From Malaya genurostris (Eukaryota; Arthropoda; Insecta; Diptera; Culicidae), in assembly GCF_030247185.1 (NCBI RefSeq), contig NC_080571.1:1-64000 (forward strand): a DNA stretch of 64,000 nucleotides, in the 5' to 3' direction. This document shows, in pieces, positions 35,184-44,318 of the stretch. The notes below the pieces were generated by a model that did not search any database, had not been told where the DNA came from, and saw only the letters and a list, made by a program, of their open reading frames with translations. Position 1 is the stretch's first letter, and the number at the start of each line of letters is the position of its first letter. The position numbers were made by a program, and so were the translations under genes.

Positions 35184-36724
35184 ATAAATACATCGATAAA
35201 CGTCAACTGGATGATTTTTTATTGATAATTTGAGGTCTCTGAATATATTTCCATTTTGATAATGTATGAAAAAATATTCGATCCACCTAAAAGTGACATG
35301 CACCGTTCGCTATAGACAGGAAAATGAAATTTTTTAAATAACTATTTATTAAATTAATTAACTTGTGTATTTTTATTTATTTCGTGATTGATTAGGAGCT
35401 TTCACTAATATTTCAAATAATGATTAAACCTGTATGGAAAATGTATACACTGAGGAAAAACCTGTTTTAATCCACCTAGTGGTGTAATGATGCCTTTCTC
35501 ATGTACATATAATATTGTAGTATTCTATTCAAAAATTTTCTCTTAGATTTTTGAAAGAAACCAAGTGATTGTTTATGCATAACATACAGAATAAAACAGT
35601 GCAAAAAGCAAAAAAGTGAAAAAAAATTGCACTCGCTTTTTTCAGAGATGGCTGAACCGATTTTCACAAACTAAGATTCAAATAAAAGGTATTATGGTCC
35701 CATAGCTTGCTATTGATTTTCGTTTGAATGTGACTTCCGGTTCCGGAGTTATATGGTAATATGTGAAAATTTGAGAAAAAGTTTACACTCAATTATCTCT
35801 GGAACAACTCAACTGATTTTCGCAAACTTAGATTCAAATGAAAGGTCTTATAATACCTTAAAAATTTGTGGAACATTTTATCTGGATCCGACTTTCGGTT
35901 CCGGAACTAAAGCGTGATAAGTGGAAAATTACCAATTTTATTAGTATTTTTCCACGAACGATGGTTAAAAACAGGTACAAATCCCATAAAACTGTCTGAT
36001 AAATTCTTCTAGTTTGCAGAGCTTGTTAGTTTGTGGGCATAAAAACTTAATTCGGCACTACTGGTCCACTCTTTTCTGTTCCGAGAGCACCAAAAGTGGC
36101 GAAGAAAAACTCCTAAAACTAAATTCACTTCGATTTCTCTGCGATGCTTGAACCGATTTTCACAAATCTTGATTTGAATTAAAGTTCATACTGTCTTTAA
36201 ATCTACTGTGAAATTTCATCCGGATCCGACTTCCGGTTCCACAGTTACAGGGCGATGAGTGTCAAAGTTTTCAAATCGCCATATAGAGTGACAATATGTA
36301 CAACACCGAAAGAAGAAGAAAACACAAAACGAACAAGGCGTGCTTTGTTCTATTTCGTACACGTTGTGTAGTGATGTCAATAATAATAATAACAATCCTA
36401 ATACATGTTTCATGCTGCTGATTCATGCTGTTTAGCATGCAGTAGTAACAGAAACGCAGGTTCGTTTCGTTAGATTTAGTTTAATTGGTTTAAACAAAAT
36501 AGAGCCGGAGATAGTAAGTAAGTTTAACTACGTTCAAAACTGTTCCAATTTGTAGGTCATATTTGTTGGTAGCAAACGAACCAACTTCGGCTAATCCGTT
36601 CATCTGAATCCGGTTTCGGAAGAATTGGAAATAGTGATCAAAAACTGCAAAAAGGATCTCACTCACTTTTCTTGGAGATGGCCATATTGATTTTCACAAA
36701 CTAATAGGTTCAAAAGAAAAGTCT

Positions 36725-37427
36725 GCATTCAGTAAAAACCATTCAAGCGAAGAGGTTGTGTTTCGATTGTACTGGCTCGTGAGTTAACGGCTGATACCGA
36801 GACAATTCTAAGCTTCAGGTAGTTAAACTGCCCATAGCAAACGTAATATTCGGGGCGTTTCCCGACTGGAAAGCTAGCAACGAAGGCCATCCCGTTCATA
36901 CGCACAGAGGTGTAGAAACACAGAGGTGCGAGAGCATAGAAGTGACGAGTCACAGAGGTGCCATCGCATAAAGGTGCGAAGACGAAGGGGTGCAAAGGCA
37001 CAAAGGTGCTAAAGCAACCCAGTGCTGATCTACCAGGTACCAGAATTTGTACGCTGCGTAGGATCAAAAGAGACGGCATATATCGCGAGGTGCTACACTG
37101 CAAGCATCGCATTTGATCGCCACCAAGAGCAAAAGCACTGTACCTGGGGTCAGGTACAGGCAGCACAGCAAGTGCAGTGGTGTTCACAACGACGGCAGAG
37201 CAACTGAGATAGCAGTAAACGACAGAAGACTGCCAATTGGAAACAGCAGAAGACTGCCAATTGGAAATCGTTGGAAGAGCTTCACGTCGTTCTTCACGAT
37301 AAAGGAACAGAGACATCAGCTACAAGGTAGATTTAATTTAATTTATTTTTTATTTCTTATATCTGAAATTTTACTAAACATAAGTTTTTATTTTGGTATT
37401 ATTAATTTACAAAAAAAATTTAATGTA
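36725..37427 (+). promoter_or_regulatory. I-element 5' UTR with presumed internal promoter and minisatellite
   Basis: I-type elements are transcribed from an internal promoter at their first bases; here the start is 'cattcagtaaaaacc'. Positions 36895-37015 hold irregular repeats of about 16-18 bp around 'cacagaggtgcga'. 37223-37266 holds a near-perfect duplication of 'agaagactgccaattggaaa'. The frame of ORF1 stays open back to about 37113 but without an ATG. Regulatory roles for the repeats are inference only. Confidence 0.5.
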
Positions 37428-38741
37428 ATGGATGATCTTATGGAAGATCATCCGAATCCGATTCCGGATACTAGTAAGAGTTTAAATACTCCGAGGGCTA
37501 AACATTATCCACAGGGTACCACTGGGCCATGGATAGTCTATCTTCGAAAAAAAGAAAAGATTTTAAATTTGATGCAAATTACCAAGGATTTGACATCACA
37601 TTTCTCTGAAGTTAAAGAAATATGTAAAGTTAATAGAGATAAAATTCGAGTTGTTGTCAATGACTTGAAACAGGCGAACGAAATTGTAACCTGTAAATTA
37701 TTTTCTGTTGAATATCGAGTTTACATTCCATCGAAGGAGGTGGAAATTGACGGTGTCGTGACTGAAGCAAGTCTGACGGCCGATGATTTACTTAAAAATG
37801 GAGTTGGTCGTTTTAAAAACTCCATGCTTGAGGGAGTTAAGATACTCGAGTGCAAGCAATTGTACTCAGCATCTATTGTCGATGGAAAAAAGTCGTATCG
37901 TCCCTCAGATTCGTTTCGTGTAACATTTGCCGGATCTGCGTTGCCTAGCCATGTCTATATCGATAAAATTCGTCTTCCTGTTCGGCTTTTCGTACCGCAT
38001 GTTATGAATTGCACGAACTGTAAAAAATTCGGGCATACAGCTACTTACTGTAGTAATAAGTCCAAATGTATCAAATGTCAAGGGCCTCATAAGGATAATC
38101 TTTGCGATAAAAATGTTGAAAAATGTGTTTATTGTGGGGAGAGACCTCATGATGATCTTTCAGTATGCGCTGCATTTAAGTTGCGTAAAGACAAAATGAA
38201 GCTTTCTTTAAAAGCACGGTCTAAGCGCACATATGCTGAAATGCTTAAAACGGTCATACATGTCTCCCCCTTGGAAACCGAAAACGGTTTTTCAAATCTT
38301 ATGGAGCCAGAGGAATCTGACTCCGACGGAAATAGTGAAGATACCTCGTTTGTCACTCCTCAAGGGTCTGTTAAGAGGAGATTAACAAACCACAAAATAC
38401 CTAAAAAGACACCTAAAATTACATCTTCAAAAAAAGATCCCCGTGTTAAAGCTAAAAAGCCAAATTTAAAACCAAAAACTGTGCCTCCTGGTTTGTCAAA
38501 TTCACAAACCAATCCAGAAACTAGCTCAAGGAAAGACAATAATCCAGTGGGCTCCGTTTCACATTCACCAACAGGATTACTTAAGTTTTCGGAAATTGTA
38601 GAATGGATTTTCGCAGCATTCAATATTTCTGAACCTCTAAAGACTATCATAACGGCATTCCTTCCAATAGCTAGAACTTTTTTGAAACAGTTATCAGCTC
38701 AATGGCCAGTTCTTTCAGGTTTTGTATCATTTGATGGATAA
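37428..38741 (+). CDS. I-element ORF1: gag-like nucleic-acid-binding protein, 437 aa
   Basis: ORF1 proteins of this group coat the element RNA and act as chaperones. The first in-frame ATG is at 37428. The N-terminal half (about residues 35-190) matches the gag core in layout, including NRDKIRVVVNDLKQANEIV near 69-87. Three CCHC knuckles follow: CTNCKKFGHTATYC (195-208), CIKCQGPHKDNLC (214-226) and CVYCGERPHDDLSVC (233-247), then the conserved RTYAEML. The C-terminal 165 residues are Lys/Ser/Pro-rich and end in a hydrophobic segment. The stop TAA at 38739-38741 overlaps the ORF2 start (ATGGATAA), suggesting reinitiation or coupled translation. ORF1 is intact. Confidence 0.93.
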   Translation: MDDLMEDHPNPIPDTSKSLNTPRAKHYPQGTTGPWIVYLRKKEKILNLMQITKDLTSHFSEVKEICKVNRDKIRVVVNDLKQANEIVTCKLFSVEYRVYIPSKEVEIDGVVTEASLTADDLLKNGVGRFKNSMLEGVKILECKQLYSASIVDGKKSYRPSDSFRVTFAGSALPSHVYIDKIRLPVRLFVPHVMNCTNCKKFGHTATYCSNKSKCIKCQGPHKDNLCDKNVEKCVYCGERPHDDLSVCAAFKLRKDKMKLSLKARSKRTYAEMLKTVIHVSPLETENGFSNLMEPEESDSDGNSEDTSFVTPQGSVKRRLTNHKIPKKTPKITSSKKDPRVKAKKPNLKPKTVPPGLSNSQTNPETSSRKDNNPVGSVSHSPTGLLKFSEIVEWIFAAFNISEPLKTIITAFLPIARTFLKQLSAQWPVLSGFVSFDG

Positions 38742-41700
38742 TTTATCATCCGCCGCAAATGATTCAATCACTGTCCTGCAGTGGAATTGTCGAAGCATCA
38801 TGCCAAAACTTGATTCATTTAAAGTTTTGTTGCATAGTCAAAAATGTGATGTATTTACTTTGTGCGAAACATGGCTTACATCAAACATAGCCTTAAGTTT
38901 TAATGACTTTAACATTATACGTCTCGATAGAGACTCTCCGTATGGTGGAGTGCTTTTAGGAATTAAGAAATGTTATTCCTTTTATAGATTAAATATTCCT
39001 TCGACTTCTAGTATAGAAGTTGTTGCTTGTCAAATAAACATTAAAGGAAAGGACATTTGCATTGCTTCAGTATATATTCCTCCAAGAGCTCAAGTTGGAC
39101 AACGACAGCTTAATGAAATTGTCGAAGCCCTTGCTGCTCCACGTTTGATTTTAGGAGATTTCAATTCGCACGGAATGATGTGGGGTTCCGTTTACAATGA
39201 TAGCAGATCATCCTTAATATATAATATTTGCGACAATTTTAGCATGACGGTACTAAATATGGGTAGCATGACACGGATCCCAAGACCTCCTGCACGTCCA
39301 AGTGCATTAGATTTATCTCTTTGCTCGACTTCAATTCGACTAGATTGCACCTGGAAAGTATTTCCTGATTTACACGGTAGCGATCATTTACCAATCATCA
39401 TCTCAATTAGCAGTAACAAAGGCATTGCTAATTCAGTTAATATTCCATATGATTTGACAAAAAATATTGACTGGATTAAATACCAAAGTAATATTTCAAG
39501 TGCCTTAACTTCAATGGAAGAGCTCCCCCCACTTGAAGAATATGACTTCCTCGTTTGTTCGATTCTGGAGGCCGCAGAACAAGCCCAAACCAAACGATTT
39601 CTTGGTCCATCGTCTAACAGAAGGCCTCCAAACCCTTGGTGGGACAAAGAGTGCTCAGATGCTAAGCACGCGAAACAAAATGCCTTCAAGATGTTTTTAA
39701 AACGAGGAGGAGGAACTCCTCAGAATTTTGAAAAATTCTTGACTTTAGAAACCAAGTACAAGAGCATACTTCGGGCCAAGAAATGTAGCTATTGGAGACA
39801 TTTTGTCGAAGGTTTGTCAAGAGAAACCTCAATGAGCACTCTTTGGAATACGGCCAGACGAATGAGGAATCGTAACGTAGGAAATGAGAGTGAGGAATAC
39901 TCGAACCGATGGATATTTGATTTTGCGAGGAAAGTTTGTCCAGATTCTGTTCCTACGCATAGCATTATTAGGGAATCTTTTTCAAATAATGGTTCCATTG
40001 ATAGCCCCTTTTCTATGATGGAATTTTCCATAGCACTCATGTCTTGTAACAATAACGCTCCTGGGTTGGACAGAATTAAATTCAACTTGGTGAAGAATCT
40101 GCCCGACCTCGCAAAAAGACGTTTGTTGGAATTGTTCAACAAGCTTCTTGAGCAAAATATTGTTCCACCTGACTGGAGGCAAGTGAAAGTTATCGCCATT
40201 CAAAAGCCGGGGAAACCAGCTTCCAATCACAACTCATATAGACCCATCGCGATGTTGTCCTGCATCAGAAAATTGTTCGAAAAAATTATTCTACGACGTC
40301 TCGACACTTGGGTCGAGACGAACGGTTTGTTGTCAGATACTCAGTTTGGCTTCCGTAGAAATAAAGGGACGAATGATTGCCTTGCATTACTTTCGTCTGA
40401 CATCCAAATTGCCTTCGCTCAAAAGCAACAAATGGCATCTGTATTTTTAGACATTAAAGGAGCATTTGATTCAGTTTCCATTGATGTTCTTTCAGACAAG
40501 CTTCACCAACATGGACTCCCAGCGGTTATAAATAATTATTTGCACAACCTTTTGTCAGAGAAACGCATGCATTTTTCACATGGCGATTTGGTAACATTCA
40601 GAATTAGCTACATGGGTCTACCGCAAGGCTCTTGCCTCAGTCCGCTCCTCTATAATTTTTACGTAAATGACATTGACAGCTGTCTAGTATCCCCATGTAC
40701 ACTAAGACAATTGGCAGATGATGGCGTAGTTTCAGTTACTGGACCCAAAGCTATTGATCTGCATAAACCATTGCAAGATACCTTAGATAACTTGTCCGAT
40801 TGGGCTGTTCATCTTGGTATCGAATTCTCTGCGGAGAAAACAGAGTTAGTCGTCTTTTCAAGAAAGCATGATCCCGCGCAGCTTCAGCTCCATATGATGG
40901 GAAGAATGATCCAACAGGTTTTGACTTTCAAATACCTCGGGGTGTGGTTTGATTCCAAATGCACGTGGGGAGGACACATTAGGTTTCTGATAACAAAATG
41001 CCAACAAAGAGTAAATTTTCTTCGAACAATAACCGGATCTTGGTGGGGTGCTCATCCGGAAGATCTAATAAAATTGTATCAGACAACGATACTTTCAGTG
41101 ATGGAATATGGATGCGTTTGCTTTCGTTCCGCTGCAAACTCTCATATTATCAAATTAGAGCGAATTCAATATCGTTGTTTGCGAATTGCTTTAGGCTGCA
41201 TGCATTCGACACATACAATGAGTCTTGAAGTTCTGGCGGGAGTTCTTCCATTGAAGGATCGTTTTTGGGAGCTTTCGTCGCGACTGCTAATAAGATGCGA
41301 GGTACTGAATCCCCTAGTTATTAATAACTTCGAAAGGCTAGTTGAGCTTCAATCTCAAACAAGATTCATGACTGTATATTTTAACCATATGTCACAGGAA
41401 ATCAACCCTTCAAGATATATTCCTATCCGTGTCAGCCTCCTAAATGTCCCTGACTCAACTTTATTTTTCGACACATCCATGCAGCGCGAAGTGCGTGGAA
41501 TTCCGGAACACCTACGCTCGTTGGAAATCCCAAAAATATTTACAAGTAAGTTCAGGCATATCGACTCTGAGAAAATGTTTTACACGGACGGATCGCGAAT
41601 TGAAGAAGCGACAGGGTTTGGTATGTTCAACAATAATGTTTCGGTCTCCTTTAGGCTTCAAGAACCTGCATCTGTTTATATAGCAGAGTTAGCAGCAGTT

Positions 41701-42426
41701 CATTATAGTTTGAGTATAATCGTCACATTATCTCCAAACCATTATTTTCTTTTCACAGATAGTCTGAGTGCAATTGAAGCCATTCGCTCAAAGGCTGCTG
41801 GCAAAAATGAACCTTTTTTCTTGGGCAAAATAAAACAGTGCCTGAACGTCATATTGAATAATAATTATCAAATCACAATAGTTTGGGTTCCGGCTCATTG
41901 CTCCATTCCAGGCAATGAAAGAGCCGATATTTTAGCCAAACGTGGTGCTATTGAGGGTGAAATTTATGAGAGACCAATTGCTTTCAATGAATTCTATAGC
42001 GCGTCTCGCCAAAGAACACTTGCCAGCTGGCAAGCTTCTTGGGATAAAGATGATCTGGGTCGGTGGATGCACTCAATTATTCCTAAAATATCGACAAAGG
42101 CATGGTTCAGGGGACTGGATGTGAGTAGAGATTTCATTCGTGTGATGTCCAGACTCATGTCCAATCACTACACGTTAGATGCACATCTCCTTCGAATTGG
42201 ACTTTCCGAGACTAATCATTGTGCTTGTGGCGAAGGTTACCGCGATATTGACCATGTTGTTTGGACATGCGTGGAGTATCGTGATGTCAGATCTCAACTA
42301 ATAAATTCCTTGCGTACCCAAGGTAGACTATCCAATGTCCCAGTTCGCGACATTCTTGCTTGTCGTGACGTTCCTTACATGAAACTTCTTTATTATTTCA
42401 TTAAGTCCATTGGAGTTCCAATTTAA
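38734..42426 (+). CDS. I-element ORF2: endonuclease, reverse transcriptase and RNase H polyprotein, 1230 aa
   Basis: It nicks target DNA and copies the element RNA onto it. The apurinic-type endonuclease spans about residues 10-220: QWNCRS, CETW, LILGDFNSHG near 140 and GSDHLPI near 214. Reverse transcriptase spans about 440-700: RPIAMLSCIRKLFEKI, FLDIKGAFDSVS, GLPQGSCLSPLLYNFYVND, and LADDG near 660 as the catalytic box. RNase H spans about 945-1075: FYTDGS, ELAAV, FTDSLSAIEAI, VWVPAHCSIPGNERAD. All four RNase H acidic positions are retained. A CACGEGYRDIDHVVWTC finger lies near 1163. The ATG at 38734 overlaps ORF1 by 8 nt. The length suits the I group, and all catalytic motifs are present. 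Confidence 0.97.
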   Translation: MDNLSSAANDSITVLQWNCRSIMPKLDSFKVLLHSQKCDVFTLCETWLTSNIALSFNDFNIIRLDRDSPYGGVLLGIKKCYSFYRLNIPSTSSIEVVACQINIKGKDICIASVYIPPRAQVGQRQLNEIVEALAAPRLILGDFNSHGMMWGSVYNDSRSSLIYNICDNFSMTVLNMGSMTRIPRPPARPSALDLSLCSTSIRLDCTWKVFPDLHGSDHLPIIISISSNKGIANSVNIPYDLTKNIDWIKYQSNISSALTSMEELPPLEEYDFLVCSILEAAEQAQTKRFLGPSSNRRPPNPWWDKECSDAKHAKQNAFKMFLKRGGGTPQNFEKFLTLETKYKSILRAKKCSYWRHFVEGLSRETSMSTLWNTARRMRNRNVGNESEEYSNRWIFDFARKVCPDSVPTHSIIRESFSNNGSIDSPFSMMEFSIALMSCNNNAPGLDRIKFNLVKNLPDLAKRRLLELFNKLLEQNIVPPDWRQVKVIAIQKPGKPASNHNSYRPIAMLSCIRKLFEKIILRRLDTWVETNGLLSDTQFGFRRNKGTNDCLALLSSDIQIAFAQKQQMASVFLDIKGAFDSVSIDVLSDKLHQHGLPAVINNYLHNLLSEKRMHFSHGDLVTFRISYMGLPQGSCLSPLLYNFYVNDIDSCLVSPCTLRQLADDGVVSVTGPKAIDLHKPLQDTLDNLSDWAVHLGIEFSAEKTELVVFSRKHDPAQLQLHMMGRMIQQVLTFKYLGVWFDSKCTWGGHIRFLITKCQQRVNFLRTITGSWWGAHPEDLIKLYQTTILSVMEYGCVCFRSAANSHIIKLERIQYRCLRIALGCMHSTHTMSLEVLAGVLPLKDRFWELSSRLLIRCEVLNPLVINNFERLVELQSQTRFMTVYFNHMSQEINPSRYIPIRVSLLNVPDSTLFFDTSMQREVRGIPEHLRSLEIPKIFTSKFRHIDSEKMFYTDGSRIEEATGFGMFNNNVSVSFRLQEPASVYIAELAAVHYSLSIIVTLSPNHYFLFTDSLSAIEAIRSKAAGKNEPFFLGKIKQCLNVILNNNYQITIVWVPAHCSIPGNERADILAKRGAIEGEIYERPIAFNEFYSASRQRTLASWQASWDKDDLGRWMHSIIPKISTKAWFRGLDVSRDFIRVMSRLMSNHYTLDAHLLRIGLSETNHCACGEGYRDIDHVVWTCVEYRDVRSQLINSLRTQGRLSNVPVRDILACRDVPYMKLLYYFIKSIGVPI

Positions 42427-42756
42427 ATTTTATTTTATGTTAGTTTGTTTTCTCTTCCATGAGCTCAACCAATAGCCAGCTATCTTATATTAAATAAAAG
42501 TGATGAACTGATACAAACAAACCTGAAATAGTTATAAGATCATGTACAAAATAAATGTATTTCATTTAATGTAATTTATAATAGCAACTCGCTTGATAAA
42601 AACAGTGTTTAGATTAACTAATGAATACCAACATACTAATAGGATATTCGAAATGTATTAGGTTTAAAGTACTATGTATTGTAGATGCCACGGCGAAGAA
42701 AAACTTATGTATATTGCCTATGAAATAAACGTATTTATGAAAAAAAAAAAAAAAAA
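42427..42756 (+). terminator. I-element 3' UTR, polyadenylation signal and A-tail
   Basis: The 3' UTR is 313 nt. AATAAA at 42724-42729 lies about 10 nt before a 17-A tail, which directly abuts the target-site duplication. This supports integration of a polyadenylated transcript. Confidence 0.85.
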
Positions 42757-43254
42757 GAAAAGTCTTACAGTTTCATACGGAATTCCTTAATTTGTTGTGG
42801 ATACTACTTTCGGTTCCGGAACTACAGGGTAAACAGGATTTATAGAGATTAGATCCGAACAAATTATCCCATTCCTATTCAATAAACAGTTGTTTTGCGA
42901 ATTTCACGGTTATATTTATGATGTAATAAGTAATATGAGAAAGGCATCATTACACCACTAGGTGGATTAAAATAGGTTTTTTATTGTTTTTTTTTTTCAC
43001 AAAACTAATAATTTTTTAAATATGCACTAGAAAATTCGACCTTATGAAAGAACACAAACACAAGTACAAAATGAAATTTGGTTGAATACTACCGCTTTAC
43101 TAATAATAGTGGATTTTTATTATGTTAAAGTATCTTATTGAACTATGTAAAATGAAAAATGGCGAAAAAATGACGCTGAGTAAACATGCATAATGTGGTT
43201 TTCGTGGTTCAAATTTGGGAATTTTTATATGGACTTAAAGAAAGTTCTGGACAA

Positions 43255-43740
43255 TAGAAAAAGTGCATGTGGTGGGATCAACTGGGCGCTATTTATTATG
43301 AGCTACTCAAATTAGGTGACACTATCACTGGTTCCATATACATATTACACTTGCTGCGTTTGGACAGAGCATTGCATGAAAAGCGGACGCAATATGAAGA
43401 TCTTCATGGCATAATATTTTTGCTTCACGACAATGCAAGACTCCATGTTTCGACAGTTGTAAAAGCTTTTATTTTGTAATCGCTGCAATAAAAAGTTCTG
43501 CCCAGCCGCCATTTTTTATCAGACATTGTTCCATACGATTGCCATTTGCTCCAATCCATGGCGCATAACTTGTCAGGTCAGTTTCAAAAACTACGACACC
43601 ACCAAAAATTCGATCGATTTATTCGTCAAATCTCAGGAAAAGGATTTTTTCAAACGTGGCCTCCGAGTCTTACCAGAAAGTGGTACATAACGATGGGCTA
43701 TACTTTGAAAAACGGTACGGCAATGATACTCTAACTTAAA
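43255..43740 (+). pseudogene. mariner transposase relic
   Basis: A frame from about 43264 reads WWDQLGAIYYELLKLGDTIT, then LLRLDRALHEKR and LLHDNARLHVSTVVKAF, clear mariner D,D34D transposase with the second catalytic Asp in HDNARLH. It hits a stop near 43479. Shifted frames continue with a degraded SPDIAPSDYHLF-like block and SMAHNLSGQFQ, then KWYITMGYTLKNG. The N-terminal helix-turn-helix region is missing or unrecognisable. It lies in the right arm of the Transib-like element and is unrelated to that element's ends. Confidence 0.85.
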
Positions 43741-44311
43741 AACTTTAAACTTAGCAAAAAAAACGCTACTAATTTATTCCCACGCCTGATATATTATAAA
43801 TAGATTTATATAACGATATTTATATAGGTGTTTTATGTTATGTATGTTATAAATGTTCTGATTTTATTTATCATATAGCCGTTTAATTAAATTTTATTCG
43901 CACCGACTTCATTTACAAAAGTGTAGCCCTTGTCTTTGTGATTTTTATTGTCGACTCCGCCAACAATTGAAAATAACCTTCAAAGTGCAGAGATGTGCAG
44001 GATCGTATAGTGATTTTTGAAAAGTAGAGAAAAAATGCTATAATATCAAATACTATTGAACAGTAGCAGCCCTTTCCTACCTATATAGAACTCTAATCGC
44101 AAAATATCATCATTGCCCCATATATTTTGTATGGAAGGATGAAAAGAAAGTTTACAATACCCTATCTTTGACAGGATATGGAGAGATTATTTCTTATTCG
44201 ACAATTTTTATACTTTAAACTGTAATCCTATACTTATCTGAGAATTCAAAAAAAATACTACAGTGCAGGAAAAAAATAAATTTATTTTTTGGATTTCTGC
44301 CACCTTGGCAT
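43741..44311. other. Right arm of the composite, no recognisable coding
   Basis: AT-rich sequence between the mariner relic and the right terminus; no transposase motifs. Confidence 0.5.
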
Positions 44312-44318
44312 CACTGTG

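Larger units (their letters stand above)
36725..42756 (+). mobile_element. Full-length I-clade non-LTR retrotransposon
   Basis: The element is flanked by GAAAAGTCT (36716-36724 and 42757-42765), a target duplication of at least 9 bp. It has a 5' UTR of about 703 bp, two overlapping intact ORFs, a 3' UTR with AATAAA at 42724-42729, and a 17-nt A-tail (42740-42756). ORF1 has three CCHC knuckles; ORF2 has endonuclease, reverse transcriptase, RNase H and a terminal Cys-His finger. RNase H in ORF2 is characteristic of the I group. No stop or frameshift interrupts either ORF, so it is potentially mobile. It is the youngest layer of the nested composite. Confidence 0.95.
35460..42977. mobile_element. 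Element with 43-bp terminal inverted repeats, interrupted by the I element
   Basis: 35460-35502 and 42935-42977 are inverted copies with a single mismatch; both contain 'ggtgtaatgatgcctttctc' or its complement. Removing the I element (36725-42756 plus one target copy) leaves an element of about 1.5 kb. Its body (35640-36724 and 42766-42934) has diverged repeats of 'agatggctgaaccgattttc' and 'gacttccggttccg'. The first of these is the reverse complement of the 168-bp subrepeat in the 21-25 kb array, so both belong to one family. No transposase and no clear target duplication were seen. Confidence 0.75.
35146..44318. mobile_element. Transib-like non-autonomous DNA transposon carrying nested elements
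   Basis: The ends are perfect 12-bp inverted repeats, CACAGTGATGCC, and the 5-bp target CGATG is duplicated (35141-35145 and 44319-44323). The empty site near 33082 and the more distant one near 16850 have one CGATG. Five-base target duplications and CACWRTG-type termini are known for the Transib superfamily, the RAG1 relatives. At the left end the heptamer is followed after 22 nt by GCAAAAACC (35175-35183), close to the recombination-signal nonamer. No Transib transposase is visible. Excluding the nested element leaves about 0.31 kb on the left and 1.34 kb on the right. Other superfamilies with 5-bp duplications are not fully excluded. Confidence 0.65.

Noticed and set aside
37113..37427. 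Extended start for I-element ORF1
   Set aside because: The frame is open, but the first codon there is TTG and no ATG occurs before 37428. It lies in the 5' UTR.
38722..38733. Upstream start for ORF2
   Set aside because: That codon is TTG; the first ATG is at 38734, in the typical ATGGATAA overlap.
35146..44318. A single autonomous transposon with mariner transposase
   Set aside because: CACAGTG ends and a 5-bp target duplication do not fit mariner, which duplicates TA. The transposase is broken.
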